Assembly (NCBI GenBank): GCA_021820965.1
Contig: JAKACZ010000011.1
Span: forward strand, 1 to 64,000
Source of the DNA: Bacillota bacterium
GTDB lineage: Bacteria > Bacillota > Sulfobacillia > Sulfobacillales > Sulfobacillaceae
Direction: 5' to 3'
DNA length: 64,000 bases
Within the stretch, counting starts at the first letter, position 1. Every line of letters begins with the position of its first letter. A model generated the notes under the pieces. That model had not been told where the DNA came from. It searched no databases and saw nothing but the letters and a program-made list of their open reading frames with translations. Positions 7,815 to 16,402 of the stretch are shown here, in pieces. The position numbers and the translations under genes are program-made.

Positions 7815-8609
7815 TTACTCGCCGCGGAACCGGGGGTTCCGCTTGGACAGAAATGCCTCAACCGCTTCCTGATGGTCTCGCGTCCGCGCCAACGCGTCCT
7901 GGGTGTCCCGCTCGGCCATCAATACGTCGTCCAATGGCAGTCCAGCCGTGCGGTCAAACAACCGTCGGATGGCGACATATGCCGCCGTGGGTCCCTGGGC
8001 CAGTTCGGCGGTTAAGCCAGCGAGCGCGTTTTCCAACTCTTCCCCACTGGGGTAGGCATGGTCTGCCAGCCCTAACCTCACCAGGTCCGGTGCAGCTAGA
8101 GCCTGGCCGGTCATGCAAATAGACAGGGCCCGGGCATATCCAATGGACCGGGCCAACAAAAACGTTGTTCCGGTATCCGGTGCCAATCCCACCTTGACAA
8201 ACGCCGGAACCAGTTGGGCCCGATCCGAAATGATACGGAAATCTGTGGCCAGCGCCAATGCCATGCCGCCGCCAACCGCCGCTCCTTCGACAACCGCCAC
8301 GCTGGGTTTAGACAGTTCACGGAGGGCTTTAACAATCGGTATGTACTCCTTTTGCACCAGCTCGCCCATCACAGGGCCCCGGCTCTGATAGTAATCCGTA
8401 AGCTCTTTGAGATCTTGTCCTACAGAAAAGGCGCGCCCCGTGCCACGAAGAATTACCACGCGGACTTCGGAGTCCTGGTCGGCTTTTTGCAGCCCCTCCA
8501 GGAGTTCCGCTCGAATCCCCTGGGTGAGTGCGTTCAGGGATTCGGGGCGATTGAGTCTGAGTGTGACCGAGGCCTTGTCTCGTTCCCATGACACTGCCAA
8601 AAATGCCAA
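7815..8609 (-). CDS. Enoyl-CoA hydratase/isomerase-family protein
   Basis: 264 residues of the crotonase fold. FSVGQDLKEL is the oxyanion-hole/active-site segment near residue 61, and GAAVGGGMALALATDFRI supplies the second oxyanion-hole glycines. VGLAPDTGTTFLL carries an acidic residue where many PaaG-type isomerases have one. The C-terminal FLSKRNPRFRG is typical of PaaG-like hydratases. It is the first gene of the minus-strand operon, with a promoter region expected in 8610-8790. It could be a hydratase, isomerase or ring-opening hydrolase like EchA20. Sequence alone cannot decide. Confidence 0.88.
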   Translation of the reverse strand: MAFLAVSWERDKASVTLRLNRPESLNALTQGIRAELLEGLQKADQDSEVRVVILRGTGRAFSVGQDLKELTDYYQSRGPVMGELVQKEYIPIVKALRELSKPSVAVVEGAAVGGGMALALATDFRIISDRAQLVPAFVKVGLAPDTGTTFLLARSIGYARALSICMTGQALAAPDLVRLGLADHAYPSGEELENALAGLTAELAQGPTAAYVAIRRLFDRTAGLPLDDVLMAERDTQDALARTRDHQEAVEAFLSKRNPRFRGE

Positions 8610-8799
8610 CGCGGTTCCTCCCTAAAATGATATTCCAACCTGAGGCTGGTGGAAAGACACAAATAGTACTCTGGACGCGCCCCGCCACACTCGGGTGTCC
8701 AGTTACATTACATGGCTATTTCGCCAGGGGTTACATAATTCCTGCCTCCGGAGGGAAAGCTAGGCCGAATTCCCGCCTTAGGACGAGAGGAGCACTACT

Positions 8800-9369
8800 G
8801 TGATAGTTTTCGCCATTTTTTTACGCTCACTGGTGATGTTTGCCGCAGTATTTGTCGTCTTTCGGGTCCTCGGCCAGCGAATGATGGCCCAGCTCACCCC
8901 GATGGATCGGGTTGGTGCCATCGCTTACGGCACCATTGCCGGATCCACAGCCATCACCAGCAGCATCCCACTTTACGCGGGTCTGGTAGCCGTATTTGCC
9001 TTTGCCATTTTTGCCTGGGCTTTAGGCCGGGTATCGACTTCCTCCAACCGGCTGCACCACTGGCTGGTGGGCCGACCGCGGCCGCTAGTGGTCCGAGGCC
9101 AGGTCAATACGACCCAGTTGAAACGATCCGGGCTCAGTCGCGAAGACTTGTCCATGTGTCTTCGCGAACTAAAAATAGCTAGTGTGGCCAACGTTGAATT
9201 GGCTCAACTCGAGACCGACGGAAAGCTGGGACTGTTAGAGAAAAAATATCATTCGCATCCTTCAGCGTTCGCCAAACGAAGTCGGTTGAAGGCGCGGCAG
9301 GCGAGTCTTGGGCCGGTCGCGGGTGAGCCGAGTCAATCGTCCAGTAGCTCGAACCTGCACGAGTCGTAA
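8800..9369 (+). CDS. DUF421 (YetF-type) membrane protein
   Basis: 189 residues from a GTG start, with a GAGAGGAGC ribosome site upstream. Two or three N-terminal hydrophobic helices (IFLRSLVMFAAVFVVFRVLG, LYAGLVAVFAFAIFAW) are followed by the cytosolic domain: RPRPLVVRGQVNTTQLKRSG and LSREDLSMCLRELKIASVAN, the conserved core of the DUF421/YetF family. The tail is serine-rich and probably disordered. It diverges from the catabolic operon across a 190-bp gap. Members are linked to spore or envelope processes, but the biochemical role is unknown. Confidence 0.85.
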   Translation: MIVFAIFLRSLVMFAAVFVVFRVLGQRMMAQLTPMDRVGAIAYGTIAGSTAITSSIPLYAGLVAVFAFAIFAWALGRVSTSSNRLHHWLVGRPRPLVVRGQVNTTQLKRSGLSREDLSMCLRELKIASVANVELAQLETDGKLGLLEKKYHSHPSAFAKRSRLKARQASLGPVAGEPSQSSSSSNLHES

Positions 9370-9457
9370 GCACGGGAAACGCGATGTTTTGTCGGGATCG
9401 CATCACGACTTGTCAATCCAGTAGCTGATCTTTAGACTAAGTCTGAGGTGAGCCGTG

Positions 9458-10294
9458 ATGCCGTATGCAAAAACGCCGCCGTTAGTAACCGCCGATTGGT
9501 TGTCTCGCCATTTATCCGACGCTTCCCTAGTCGTGCTTGACTGCCGATGGCGCCTCACGGACACGGATTTTGGCGCCAAGGCTTACGCCGAGGGCCATAT
9601 CCCCAATGCCCGCTTTGTCGACTTGAACCGCGACCTCTCTGCCCCATCCGCAAGATACGGCGGGCGCCATCCGCTGCCTCTGCCCGAAGCATTCCAACGC
9701 CGTATGGGTGAGCTAGGGGTCGGTCCCGACAGTTATGTCATCTGTTATGACGATGATGGGGCAGGCGCTGCCCGCTGCTGGTGGTGCCTCTGTTTCTACG
9801 GACATTGCCGCGTTTCCGTTTTGGACGGCGGTTTTCCCCTCTGGACCGCCTCGGGGTATGCCGTCACGCAGGAAACGCCAGTCATCGAGCCTCAACCCTT
9901 TAAGGCTCGTCCCGATCCTCGTATGGTGGCCGATTATCAAACGGTATATAACCTAAGAACGGTGGTACCGCTGGTTGATGCCAGGACACCGGAGCGCTAC
10001 TTGGGCACGGTGGAACCGGTGGATTTCAAGGCCGGCCACATTCCCGGCGCCGCCAACGTTCCTTATAGCAGCGTTCTGACTGATCAGGGCACCTTCCGCC
10101 CTCGCGAAGAGCTTTCCCGTCTGTTTGAGCCGGTGGCGACCCAGGACGCGGAGCCCATCGTGTATTGCGGATCCGGCGTGTCCGCCTGCGTCACCATTTT
10201 GGCTATGCGCAAGGCTGGGCTCACTGCAATGCTCTATCCCGGAAGCTGGAGCGATTGGATTCAACACGAAGACTCCCCTATCGATGGACCCTAA
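9458..10294 (+). CDS. sseA: Two-domain sulfurtransferase (rhodanese / 3-mercaptopyruvate type)
   Basis: 278 residues in two rhodanese domains. The N-terminal domain keeps the LDCRW and GHIPNARFVDLNRDLS blocks but has YDDDGAGAAR where an active Cys would lie, so it is structural. The C-terminal domain has VDARTPERYLG, AGHIPGAANVPY and the active loop CGSGVSA with its Cys. CGSGV-type loops are usual for 3-mercaptopyruvate sulfurtransferases, while thiosulfate enzymes more often have CRKGV. ATG 9458 was chosen over the adjacent GTG 9455, with GAGGTG upstream. Its 3' end overlaps the convergent PAP2 gene by 17 bases. Confidence 0.88.
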   Translation: MPYAKTPPLVTADWLSRHLSDASLVVLDCRWRLTDTDFGAKAYAEGHIPNARFVDLNRDLSAPSARYGGRHPLPLPEAFQRRMGELGVGPDSYVICYDDDGAGAARCWWCLCFYGHCRVSVLDGGFPLWTASGYAVTQETPVIEPQPFKARPDPRMVADYQTVYNLRTVVPLVDARTPERYLGTVEPVDFKAGHIPGAANVPYSSVLTDQGTFRPREELSRLFEPVATQDAEPIVYCGSGVSACVTILAMRKAGLTAMLYPGSWSDWIQHEDSPIDGP

Positions 10295-10919
10295 TCCGAT
10301 GCACTAAGGCTAATCCGGACCGTGCAGCGAGAAATCCGCCCACCACGTCCCAGGCCCAGTGGCCGCCGGTGGCCACCACTAGAATACCGGCCGCCAGCGC
10401 GACAATCCAGGGCGCCCATCGCCTGCCCGGAACTAACATGCCCACCGTAAAAGTCAGCCGAAACACGTGCCCACTAAAAAAGCTGCTATGAAAAAATCCC
10501 CCGGTGGCAGTTGATGTCCGCCTCAGATGCAGCACGCGTCCGAGAACAGCCAGCGCACGATGTGCGGACGGGCTGGCCCAAGACTCAATCCGAGCCAGCC
10601 AGGCGGGTTCGGGAGTAGCCCGAGGAAGCGGCGTATGAATCCAGTGCTTAGTCAATACCTCCAGGCATACCCCGCCGAGAAAAACCCACAGCCAGGCAAA
10701 CTCGCGCCGGCGAATCGCCGTCAAAAAGACCACCAGGCCGGTAAGCGGAGGCCCGCCGATAATCCAAATAAAATTGGCCTCGGGGAGATGCCGGCCCAAC
10801 GGCGTGAGCCACGTATACAGCGCATGGTTGGCGGGCATCGACCAGCCGGTGGCCGCCACCACCGCCGCAGCGATGAAAAGGAAAGGCCAGGCTAAGGACA
10901 AGCGGCCGTCAGCGTTCAT
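10278..10919 (-). CDS. PAP2-family phosphatase (membrane)
   Basis: 213 residues with about five hydrophobic helices. The phosphatase motifs appear late: SGHVFRLTF (with the catalytic His) and GHWAWDVVGG (second His and Asp). It probably dephosphorylates an undecaprenyl or other lipid phosphate at the outer face of the membrane. It shares 11 bases with the end of the thioesterase gene, so the two are likely co-transcribed. Its 3' end runs into the sulfurtransferase gene on the other strand. Confidence 0.8.
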   Translation of the reverse strand: MNADGRLSLAWPFLFIAAAVVAATGWSMPANHALYTWLTPLGRHLPEANFIWIIGGPPLTGLVVFLTAIRRREFAWLWVFLGGVCLEVLTKHWIHTPLPRATPEPAWLARIESWASPSAHRALAVLGRVLHLRRTSTATGGFFHSSFFSGHVFRLTFTVGMLVPGRRWAPWIVALAAGILVVATGGHWAWDVVGGFLAARSGLALVHRIRVHR

Positions 10920-11343
10920 GGCGGCTGCGGAACAAATGGTAAATCCCGGTGGCGGTCATCGCCACCCGACCCGACTGGTCATAGATCTCGCCGCGGACAT
11001 ATACCGCCGACCGCCCACGATGGGTGACTTCACCGTAAGCGGCTATCGCCTGGCGAGCCAGGAGCGGCCGCAAATAGTCGACGGTTAGTGTCATCGTGAC
11101 CTGTCCAGTCACGTCCGGGTCCCAGGTGGAACGCACCGCCGCACCTAAAAGCCCGTCGAACAAATACGCGGCAATTCCTCCATTGACAGCCGCACCTTCG
11201 CCGCCTCCGCGATGGTGCTCTTTAACGGCCATGCGCACTCGGGCTCGGCCGTCGGCAGCCTCGACAACCTCAATACCGGCCCATTCAAAATAGCGCCGCT
11301 GGTAGTCATTAAAATAGTGATAGTCTGACTCCTGGTCCGCCAT
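10909..11343 (-). CDS. Hotdog-fold thioesterase (PaaI-like)
   Basis: 144 residues from ATG 11343 (MADQESDY); an alternative start lies 12 bases upstream. NGGIAAYLFDGLLGAAVRST and the following TVDYLRPL are the PaaI-type hotdog core, with the catalytic Asp expected in YLFDGLLG. It would hydrolyse acyl- or aryl-CoA esters in the cytoplasm. It lies downstream of the acyl-CoA-synthetase-like gene and overlaps the PAP2 gene start. A link to the acyl-CoA operon of 2-8.6 kb is suggestive only. Confidence 0.85.
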   Translation of the reverse strand: MADQESDYHYFNDYQRRYFEWAGIEVVEAADGRARVRMAVKEHHRGGGEGAAVNGGIAAYLFDGLLGAAVRSTWDPDVTGQVTMTLTVDYLRPLLARQAIAAYGEVTHRGRSAVYVRGEIYDQSGRVAMTATGIYHLFRSRHER

Positions 11344-11416
11344 GGCCACCCCCATGGTGCATTATGTCACATCGCAAAGGTACCAGGACCGGCTCTCGAC
11401 TACAACTACTCCATGG

Positions 11417-12850
11417 TCAGGAACTCCAGAACGCCTGCACCAGGGTGGGCACCACCTCGGGGTTCAGGAGGCCCGTCAGCGGCACCCGCCGTTCTCCCCG
11501 GGTAATGGCGGCAATGACACCCACCGCCGGCGCCCCTTCAATCGTTTGCGGGAACTCCATGACTACGATGATGCGTGGGCTTGATCCGGATCCGTCAATG
11601 CTAGCTGAAGCCTTCACATCCTCCACCGCACGAGAAGGATTAGGACTTGCCAGCCACAGGCAATCACGTCCCTCGGCATCCAGTACGCTGCAGGCTTCCC
11701 AAATCGGACCGGCCGTCATCGCCTTCGTTAGCCATCCAAGGTGGGGCAAAGCGACTGGCGGTGCTTTCGCCGGTATGGCGTCGGCTTCGTTCGTCCAGGT
11801 GCGATCGTGGCCAGGTCCCGGCGCCGGATGTTTCTCGCCCAACCAATGGTAGAGGCCCGCCGTCATATCCCCGACAATATGCACAGGGGGCGGCACCTCC
11901 CGGGGATTAGCTAAAAGACGGCCTGGACCCAGCACGTAGTACCGATCAACATCCGGCAGGGCTTCCATGTCACGGATAGCCCCCGGAAACGTCACGATCA
12001 TCTTATTGGGCTGGCCGGAGGGTGTCGCTCCCGGGCTGGCGCGATTCATCCACACCACCGTCGCGCCGCCGCACAGCACGGCCAACGTCAGCGGTAGTAA
12101 GTCATGCAGACCGCCCAGATCTGACGCCAGACCCACCCTGTCGTCAGCCGCCAACGATAAAAGCCGCCCGAGACTCGCATGCCAGCTTAAAAGGCTGCCC
12201 ACCCCCGAATAGGCCGACGGTTGGTCACGGTCCCCGTATAACAGGACGCCAATCGTGTTGGCCTCCACCGGTACCGGGTCAAGCATGCCTTGCGATCCGG
12301 ACAAAGCATCATCGATCGAAAGCTGGCCGGGTCCGGCATTGGCGCCGCACAACACGCTAATCCTCTGCCCGTATCCCTCCGCGCCCGCCTTTTCCCACTG
12401 CGCCACGGCCTTGCCGTCACCAACCACCGCCCATCCCGCCTCGGTTGCGCGGATGCGCGCCGCGACTTGGGAATCGAGCGGGGCGCGGTCTCGAACCACG
12501 ACAGCTCCCATCCGGACGGCACCCAGCCAGGCAACCAGCCCGTCCAACGTCGCCCGCCCAGGCAAATAGACCCGGTCGCCCGCCTCCAATCCGTGCGCCT
12601 GCCACCATCGTGCCAAGGTCGCGCTGCGATGGTACAAATCGCGGTATGTGAATCCGCGTTCATCCCCATTCCGCCGGTCCAGCACGGCCACCCGGTCGGC
12701 ACCGGATTCCAGGTGGCGGTCTACCACATTAATCGCCACGTTGCTGTACCCTCCCAAAAACCAACGCGGACCGGCCTGTCCTGGGCGGCCCGGAACCATC
12801 CACTCATACTGGCCCGCCGCACTCACCCAGTCAATTCCGCTCTCATTCAT
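11417..12850 (-). CDS. Degenerate acetyl/propionyl-CoA-synthetase-like protein
   Basis: 477 residues from ATG 12850, shorter than the usual 630 or so of acetyl-CoA synthetases. The N-terminal ACAS-type block WFLGGYSNVAINVVDRH and the fold-typical FTYRDLYHRSATLA plus AWLGAVRMGAVVV are clear. The ATP-binding loop, normally TSGTTGxPK, is replaced around LLYGDRDQPSAYSG, and no convincing GxTE or C-terminal Lys domain is seen. Unusually for a pseudogene the frame is intact. It is therefore probably a pseudoenzyme or a much diverged homologue. It lies upstream of the thioesterase and PAP2 genes. Confidence 0.7.
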   Translation of the reverse strand: MNESGIDWVSAAGQYEWMVPGRPGQAGPRWFLGGYSNVAINVVDRHLESGADRVAVLDRRNGDERGFTYRDLYHRSATLARWWQAHGLEAGDRVYLPGRATLDGLVAWLGAVRMGAVVVRDRAPLDSQVAARIRATEAGWAVVGDGKAVAQWEKAGAEGYGQRISVLCGANAGPGQLSIDDALSGSQGMLDPVPVEANTIGVLLYGDRDQPSAYSGVGSLLSWHASLGRLLSLAADDRVGLASDLGGLHDLLPLTLAVLCGGATVVWMNRASPGATPSGQPNKMIVTFPGAIRDMEALPDVDRYYVLGPGRLLANPREVPPPVHIVGDMTAGLYHWLGEKHPAPGPGHDRTWTNEADAIPAKAPPVALPHLGWLTKAMTAGPIWEACSVLDAEGRDCLWLASPNPSRAVEDVKASASIDGSGSSPRIIVVMEFPQTIEGAPAVGVIAAITRGERRVPLTGLLNPEVVPTLVQAFWSS

Positions 12851-12976
12851 GCGGTTCACCCACCCTCTCGGAGTTTGTCCCACCGCTACTCTATTCCGGC
12901 GTTCGCAAAAACTTGCCGCAAAAGCCACAGAAAATCAGGCCGTACGGGCACACTGAGAACACCGGGGTGAAATTGA

Positions 12977-13037
12977 TTGAATTAGTTGTCGGGTGTGCTA
13001 TTATTGTTTTCGTGATAATGATTGTCTCGGCGACAAT
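12977..13037 (+). promoter_or_regulatory. Promoter and operator of the marR-efflux unit
   Basis: A -35-like TTGAAT (12977-12982) is followed after 16 bases by TATTAT (12999-13004). Just downstream ATTGTC (13021-13026) and GACAAT (13032-13037) form a palindrome with a 5-base centre, a shape typical of MarR-family operators. It lies between the -10 box and the GTG start at 13057, so autorepression is expected. Confidence 0.6.
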
Positions 13038-13056
13038 AGTCGTGACGAGAGACGGG

Positions 13057-13557
13057 GTGAGTGACTTGACCGCGAAACGCGACACGCCCACAGACGAAGA
13101 GCGGCAGGCTTTAAAGGCCGTCGCCAACCTGGTGCGATTGTCCGAGCCGTTGATATTCGAGTTGTGGCGGAGGCACGAACTAACGCTGGCGCAGGTGCAA
13201 TGCCTGCGAATCCTCAGCGTGCAGCCGGAACAAGCCGGTGACTTGGCCAAGAAACTGTCCATGTCATCCACCTCGCTGACCCGAATTCTTGAACGGCTAG
13301 AATCGCGCCAGTTGGTTCAACGCACACTGGACCTGCACGACCGGCGGCGTATATGGGTCAAGCTTACGGATACGGGCCAACAAACCGTCTCAAACCTTAC
13401 CAGCTGGTACACCAGCTCCTTGTTTCAAGCCATCCGGCAGATGGACTCGGGCGAGCGTGTGCAACTGACTGAGGTGTTGACCCACTACATCCAAGCAGTG
13501 CGTGACCTCGAAGGATGTGACGCCGAGACACCAACACTATCAGAAGAGTTTCGCTAG
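13057..13557 (+). CDS. MarR-family transcriptional regulator
   Basis: About 166 residues from GTG 13057 (VSDLTAKRD), chosen because the longer frame from 12913 would run over the promoter and palindrome. The winged helix is clear: LAKKLSMSSTSLTRILERLE as recognition helices, then RTLDLHDRRRIWVKLTDTG as the wing. The flanking helices would form the dimer interface. It is 15 bases upstream of a DHA2 efflux gene, the classic repressor-pump arrangement. It probably represses both genes through the upstream palindrome and is released by a small lipophilic or phenolic ligand. Confidence 0.9.
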   Translation: MSDLTAKRDTPTDEERQALKAVANLVRLSEPLIFELWRRHELTLAQVQCLRILSVQPEQAGDLAKKLSMSSTSLTRILERLESRQLVQRTLDLHDRRRIWVKLTDTGQQTVSNLTSWYTSSLFQAIRQMDSGERVQLTEVLTHYIQAVRDLEGCDAETPTLSEEFR

Positions 13558-13572
13558 GGAGGGATTATCAAC

Positions 13573-15573
13573 ATGGCCAGTATGGCATCCGCGGCGCGAC
13601 GCATGTCGCCGGGGGGAAGCTACAAGTGGATCGCCCTTTCCAACACCACATTGGGAACCTTAATGGCGACGATCAATCAGACAATCCTGATTATCTCCCT
13701 GCCGGCGATATTTCGGGGCATTCAGGTTAACCCGTTGCATCATTCCGGGAACATTGGACTTTTGCTCTGGATCTTGATGGGCTTTAACGTGGCCACCACT
13801 ATTTTGCTGGTCTCATTCGGACGGATTTCCGATACATATGGCCGCGTCAGGCTGTATAACCTCGGGTTTTTAATCTTCACCATTGGTTCCCTACTGTTAT
13901 TCCTCACACCGGGCAAGACAACCACCGGGGAATGGGAACTGATTATCTTTCGGTTTATCCAAGGCATCGGCGGCGCATTTTTGTTTGCCAACAGCGCTGC
14001 CATTCTCACCGATGCCTTCCCCGCAGATGAGCGCGGACTGGCGCTGGGCTTAAACCAGATCGCTGCCATCGGCGGTAGTGTGATCGGCCTGGTTGTCGGT
14101 GGACTATTATCGGTAGTCTGGTGGCGGGCTATCTTCTTGGTCAACGTTCCGGTGGGGTTGTTCGGCACCGTGTGGGCCTACATTGCCCTGCGCGAGACGG
14201 CAACAACCCGTGAAGGCAAACAGATTGACTGGTGGGGCAATCTTACCTTCGCCGCCGGTTTGATGGGGGTCATGCTGGGTCTCACCTACAGCATCAGTCC
14301 CTATGGCCATCACCCCATGGGCTGGCACAGCCCGTTTGTCATGACCAGCCTCATCGCCGGATTGGCGCTGTTGATTGTGTTTGTTTTCGTGGAAACGCGG
14401 GTTGACGATCCGATGTTCCACATGGACCTCTTTAAGATCCGGGCGTTTTCCATTGGCAACTTCACCAGCCTCATGAGCGCCATTGCCCGCGGCGGTCTCG
14501 CCTTCATGTTAATCATCTGGCTTCAAGGAGTGTGGCTGCCCATACACGGTGTTTCGTTCGCCCACACGCCGCTGCAAGCGGGAATCGATACCATTCCGCA
14601 GATGGTGGGCTTCCTGGTGTTCGGCCCCATTAGCGGACGATTATCGGACCGTTTCGGTCCCCGCTGGTTCGCCACCATCGGCATGTTGGTCAGCGCCATT
14701 GGGTTCTTCTTGCTTAACACGCTACCGGCCGACTTCCACTACTGGACGTTTGGATTCTACATCTTCGTGGTAGGTGCGGGCATGGGCTTATTCGCCTCGC
14801 CCAACACCTCAGCCATCATGAATGCGGTACCGGCCCGCTTTCGCGGCGCGGCTTCGGGAATGCGCGCCACCTTCATGAATGCGGGAATGATGCTGTCCAT
14901 GGGAATCTTCTTCACCATGGTCATTAGCTCGCTGTCAACCGGCCTTCCGGCGACCATCAGCCAGGGCTTGAGTAAATTCGCGCTACCCCCGGTGATGATT
15001 CAGCATCTGGCGCACATGGCCCCGTTAAGTCTGTTGTTTGCAGCACTGCTGGGATATAACCCATTGAAGACGATTTTCAGCGCGACGGCGCCGGGACGCA
15101 CGGTGATGGCCCATTTGCCTGCTCACCAATTGGCAACATTGACCAGCCCGCAGTTCTTTCCTACGCTGATTTCGCATCCGTTCATGGCGGCGCTACGCAT
15201 AGTCTTCATGTTCGCAGCGGCGATGACGCTGTTGTCGGCCGTCCTCTCCGCCTTTCGCGGCGGCCGCTTCATTTACGAAGATGAAGACCTACCCGAACAC
15301 GGACCGCAGACCGTTGCTCCAACGGCTGAGTCACAAACACTTGCCGTCGGATCGGTGTTGTTGGCGCTCTCGGCCGTCTGGATGGCTAGGGATGGGACCG
15401 AAGCGACTGCACCGCCAGAGCGGGAGGAGCAACTTCGCCGTTCGTTAGCCCTGTTATCCTTGGCGCTGGGTCATTCCCACCCGCATGGTGAGGTTCTCAG
15501 CACGGAAGAGATGCGCCGCATTGCGGAAACGTCCGAACGGCCGCTAGCGTCCAACCGGGCTCAATCAGGGTAG
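13573..15573 (+). CDS. DHA2-type MFS drug exporter
   Basis: 666 residues with about 14 hydrophobic helices. GRISDTYGRVRLYNLG is the cytoplasmic loop motif A, and FIQGIGGAFLFANSAAILTD and LGLNQIAAIGGSVIGLVVGG are motif C-like antiporter segments. Between helices 13 and 14 there is an extended, probably outside loop. After the last helix comes a cytosolic tail of about 110 residues (FRGGRFIYEDEDLPEH onward) that is longer than in most family members. RBS GGGAGGG lies 8 bases before the ATG. Proton-driven export of drugs or organic compounds is inferred from the family and the adjacent marR. Confidence 0.88.
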   Translation: MASMASAARRMSPGGSYKWIALSNTTLGTLMATINQTILIISLPAIFRGIQVNPLHHSGNIGLLLWILMGFNVATTILLVSFGRISDTYGRVRLYNLGFLIFTIGSLLLFLTPGKTTTGEWELIIFRFIQGIGGAFLFANSAAILTDAFPADERGLALGLNQIAAIGGSVIGLVVGGLLSVVWWRAIFLVNVPVGLFGTVWAYIALRETATTREGKQIDWWGNLTFAAGLMGVMLGLTYSISPYGHHPMGWHSPFVMTSLIAGLALLIVFVFVETRVDDPMFHMDLFKIRAFSIGNFTSLMSAIARGGLAFMLIIWLQGVWLPIHGVSFAHTPLQAGIDTIPQMVGFLVFGPISGRLSDRFGPRWFATIGMLVSAIGFFLLNTLPADFHYWTFGFYIFVVGAGMGLFASPNTSAIMNAVPARFRGAASGMRATFMNAGMMLSMGIFFTMVISSLSTGLPATISQGLSKFALPPVMIQHLAHMAPLSLLFAALLGYNPLKTIFSATAPGRTVMAHLPAHQLATLTSPQFFPTLISHPFMAALRIVFMFAAAMTLLSAVLSAFRGGRFIYEDEDLPEHGPQTVAPTAESQTLAVGSVLLALSAVWMARDGTEATAPPEREEQLRRSLALLSLALGHSHPHGEVLSTEEMRRIAETSERPLASNRAQSG

Positions 15574-15590
15574 GTGAGGAGGGATAGCCC

Positions 15591-15983
15591 ATGATGACGA
15601 AATATCTGTGGGCGCTCGTGAGTTCCGCCTTAGTGGCCGTGCTCGGAGCTGGCGTGTTAATCTGGCCCTTTATTGTTCACGCCGGTACCACCGGACCGTG
15701 GACCACCGCTGCCTTGACCGACTTTTGGTCAGGGGTCGGGCTCACGGTCGTCGGCTTAGCCTCGCTGGGCGCGTGGTACGGCGGACTGAAACGAGATTTA
15801 GTCGAGAAAGGTCTTGTCAAAGCCCCTGTGGCGGCGCCGCCTGACGAGACCCCGGCAGCTGGTCCAGCGCAGGACGACCTTGACCGTCTTTTGCGGCCGT
15901 TGGCTGAATCGGTCCTGCGAGACCTCACCGAACAGTTGGCGGAAAAACAGCGACGCGGGGACGGAGGAGGGACGCTCGTATGA
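15591..15983 (+). CDS. Small membrane protein, unknown function
   Basis: 130 residues. There are two hydrophobic helices (residues 5-28 and 42-62), then a Pro/Ala-rich linker and an acidic, amphipathic C-terminal helix (DLDRLLRPLAESVLRDLTEQ) that may pair with a partner. RBS GAGGAGGGA precedes it. It follows the efflux gene by 17 bases and overlaps the next gene by four bases (ATGA), so it is part of the same operon. I do not recognise a family. A role as an accessory of the pump is a guess from position. Confidence 0.7.
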   Translation: MMTKYLWALVSSALVAVLGAGVLIWPFIVHAGTTGPWTTAALTDFWSGVGLTVVGLASLGAWYGGLKRDLVEKGLVKAPVAAPPDETPAAGPAQDDLDRLLRPLAESVLRDLTEQLAEKQRRGDGGGTLV

Positions 15984-16216
15984 AACTGGGAACCTGGCTT
16001 ATGGTCGTGGCTCTCTTGGGCGGCATGTGGGTAATCGTGGCACCCTACATCATCGGTTATGGACCCAAGCATGGAAACCCCTGGGCCGGCGGCATTGTGG
16101 GGGTTGACGTCTTGGCAGCGCTCGTTATTGTGGCCGCGTTGGCCGGGCTGGCCGGATTCTGGCGCGCCGTCTTGCATGAGCTGGGGACAAAATCCGAGCC
16201 ATTCGCGGAAGATTGA
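15980..16216 (+). CDS. Small two-helix membrane protein
   Basis: 78 residues with two hydrophobic helices (residues 5-25 and 38-62) and a short charged tail. It has a loose SPW-repeat look (WxxxxPYIIGY, then GxxVGVDVLAALVIVAALAG). It is translationally coupled to the preceding gene through ATGA. It is the last gene of the marR-efflux operon. Function unknown. Confidence 0.65.
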   Translation: MKLGTWLMVVALLGGMWVIVAPYIIGYGPKHGNPWAGGIVGVDVLAALVIVAALAGLAGFWRAVLHELGTKSEPFAED

Positions 16217-16273
16217 CGCATTTTAGCCGTCTGGGTCAGCCTGTAGCGCCCTCGCTCGTCGCCTTCCAACATC

Positions 16274-16402
16274 TCACCAAAAGCCCGCGATAAGCCGCCA
16301 CCTTTAGGCGCGGGGACGAACGGTCGTCCCTCCCTTTCGGGAGCGAACGACCGCAAGGGGAGGAAAGCGGCCGGCCGTCGCTAGACGGCTCGCGGTTTTT
16401 GT
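16274..16402 (-). repeat. IscB/IS605-type right-end sequence
   Basis: The 17-mer TCACCAAAAGCCCGCGA followed by T-AAGCC (16274-16296) recurs with one change at 36787-36809. On the minus strand this is the end of the iscB element. The adjacent inverted pair TCGGGAGCGAACGACCG and CGAACGGTCGTCCCTCC can fold into hairpins, as expected at an IS200/IS605-superfamily end. Confidence 0.55.

Noticed and set aside
12913-13056. N-terminal extension of MarR with a hydrophobic helix
   Set aside because: It covers a good promoter and an operator-like palindrome, and MarR proteins lack such a helix.
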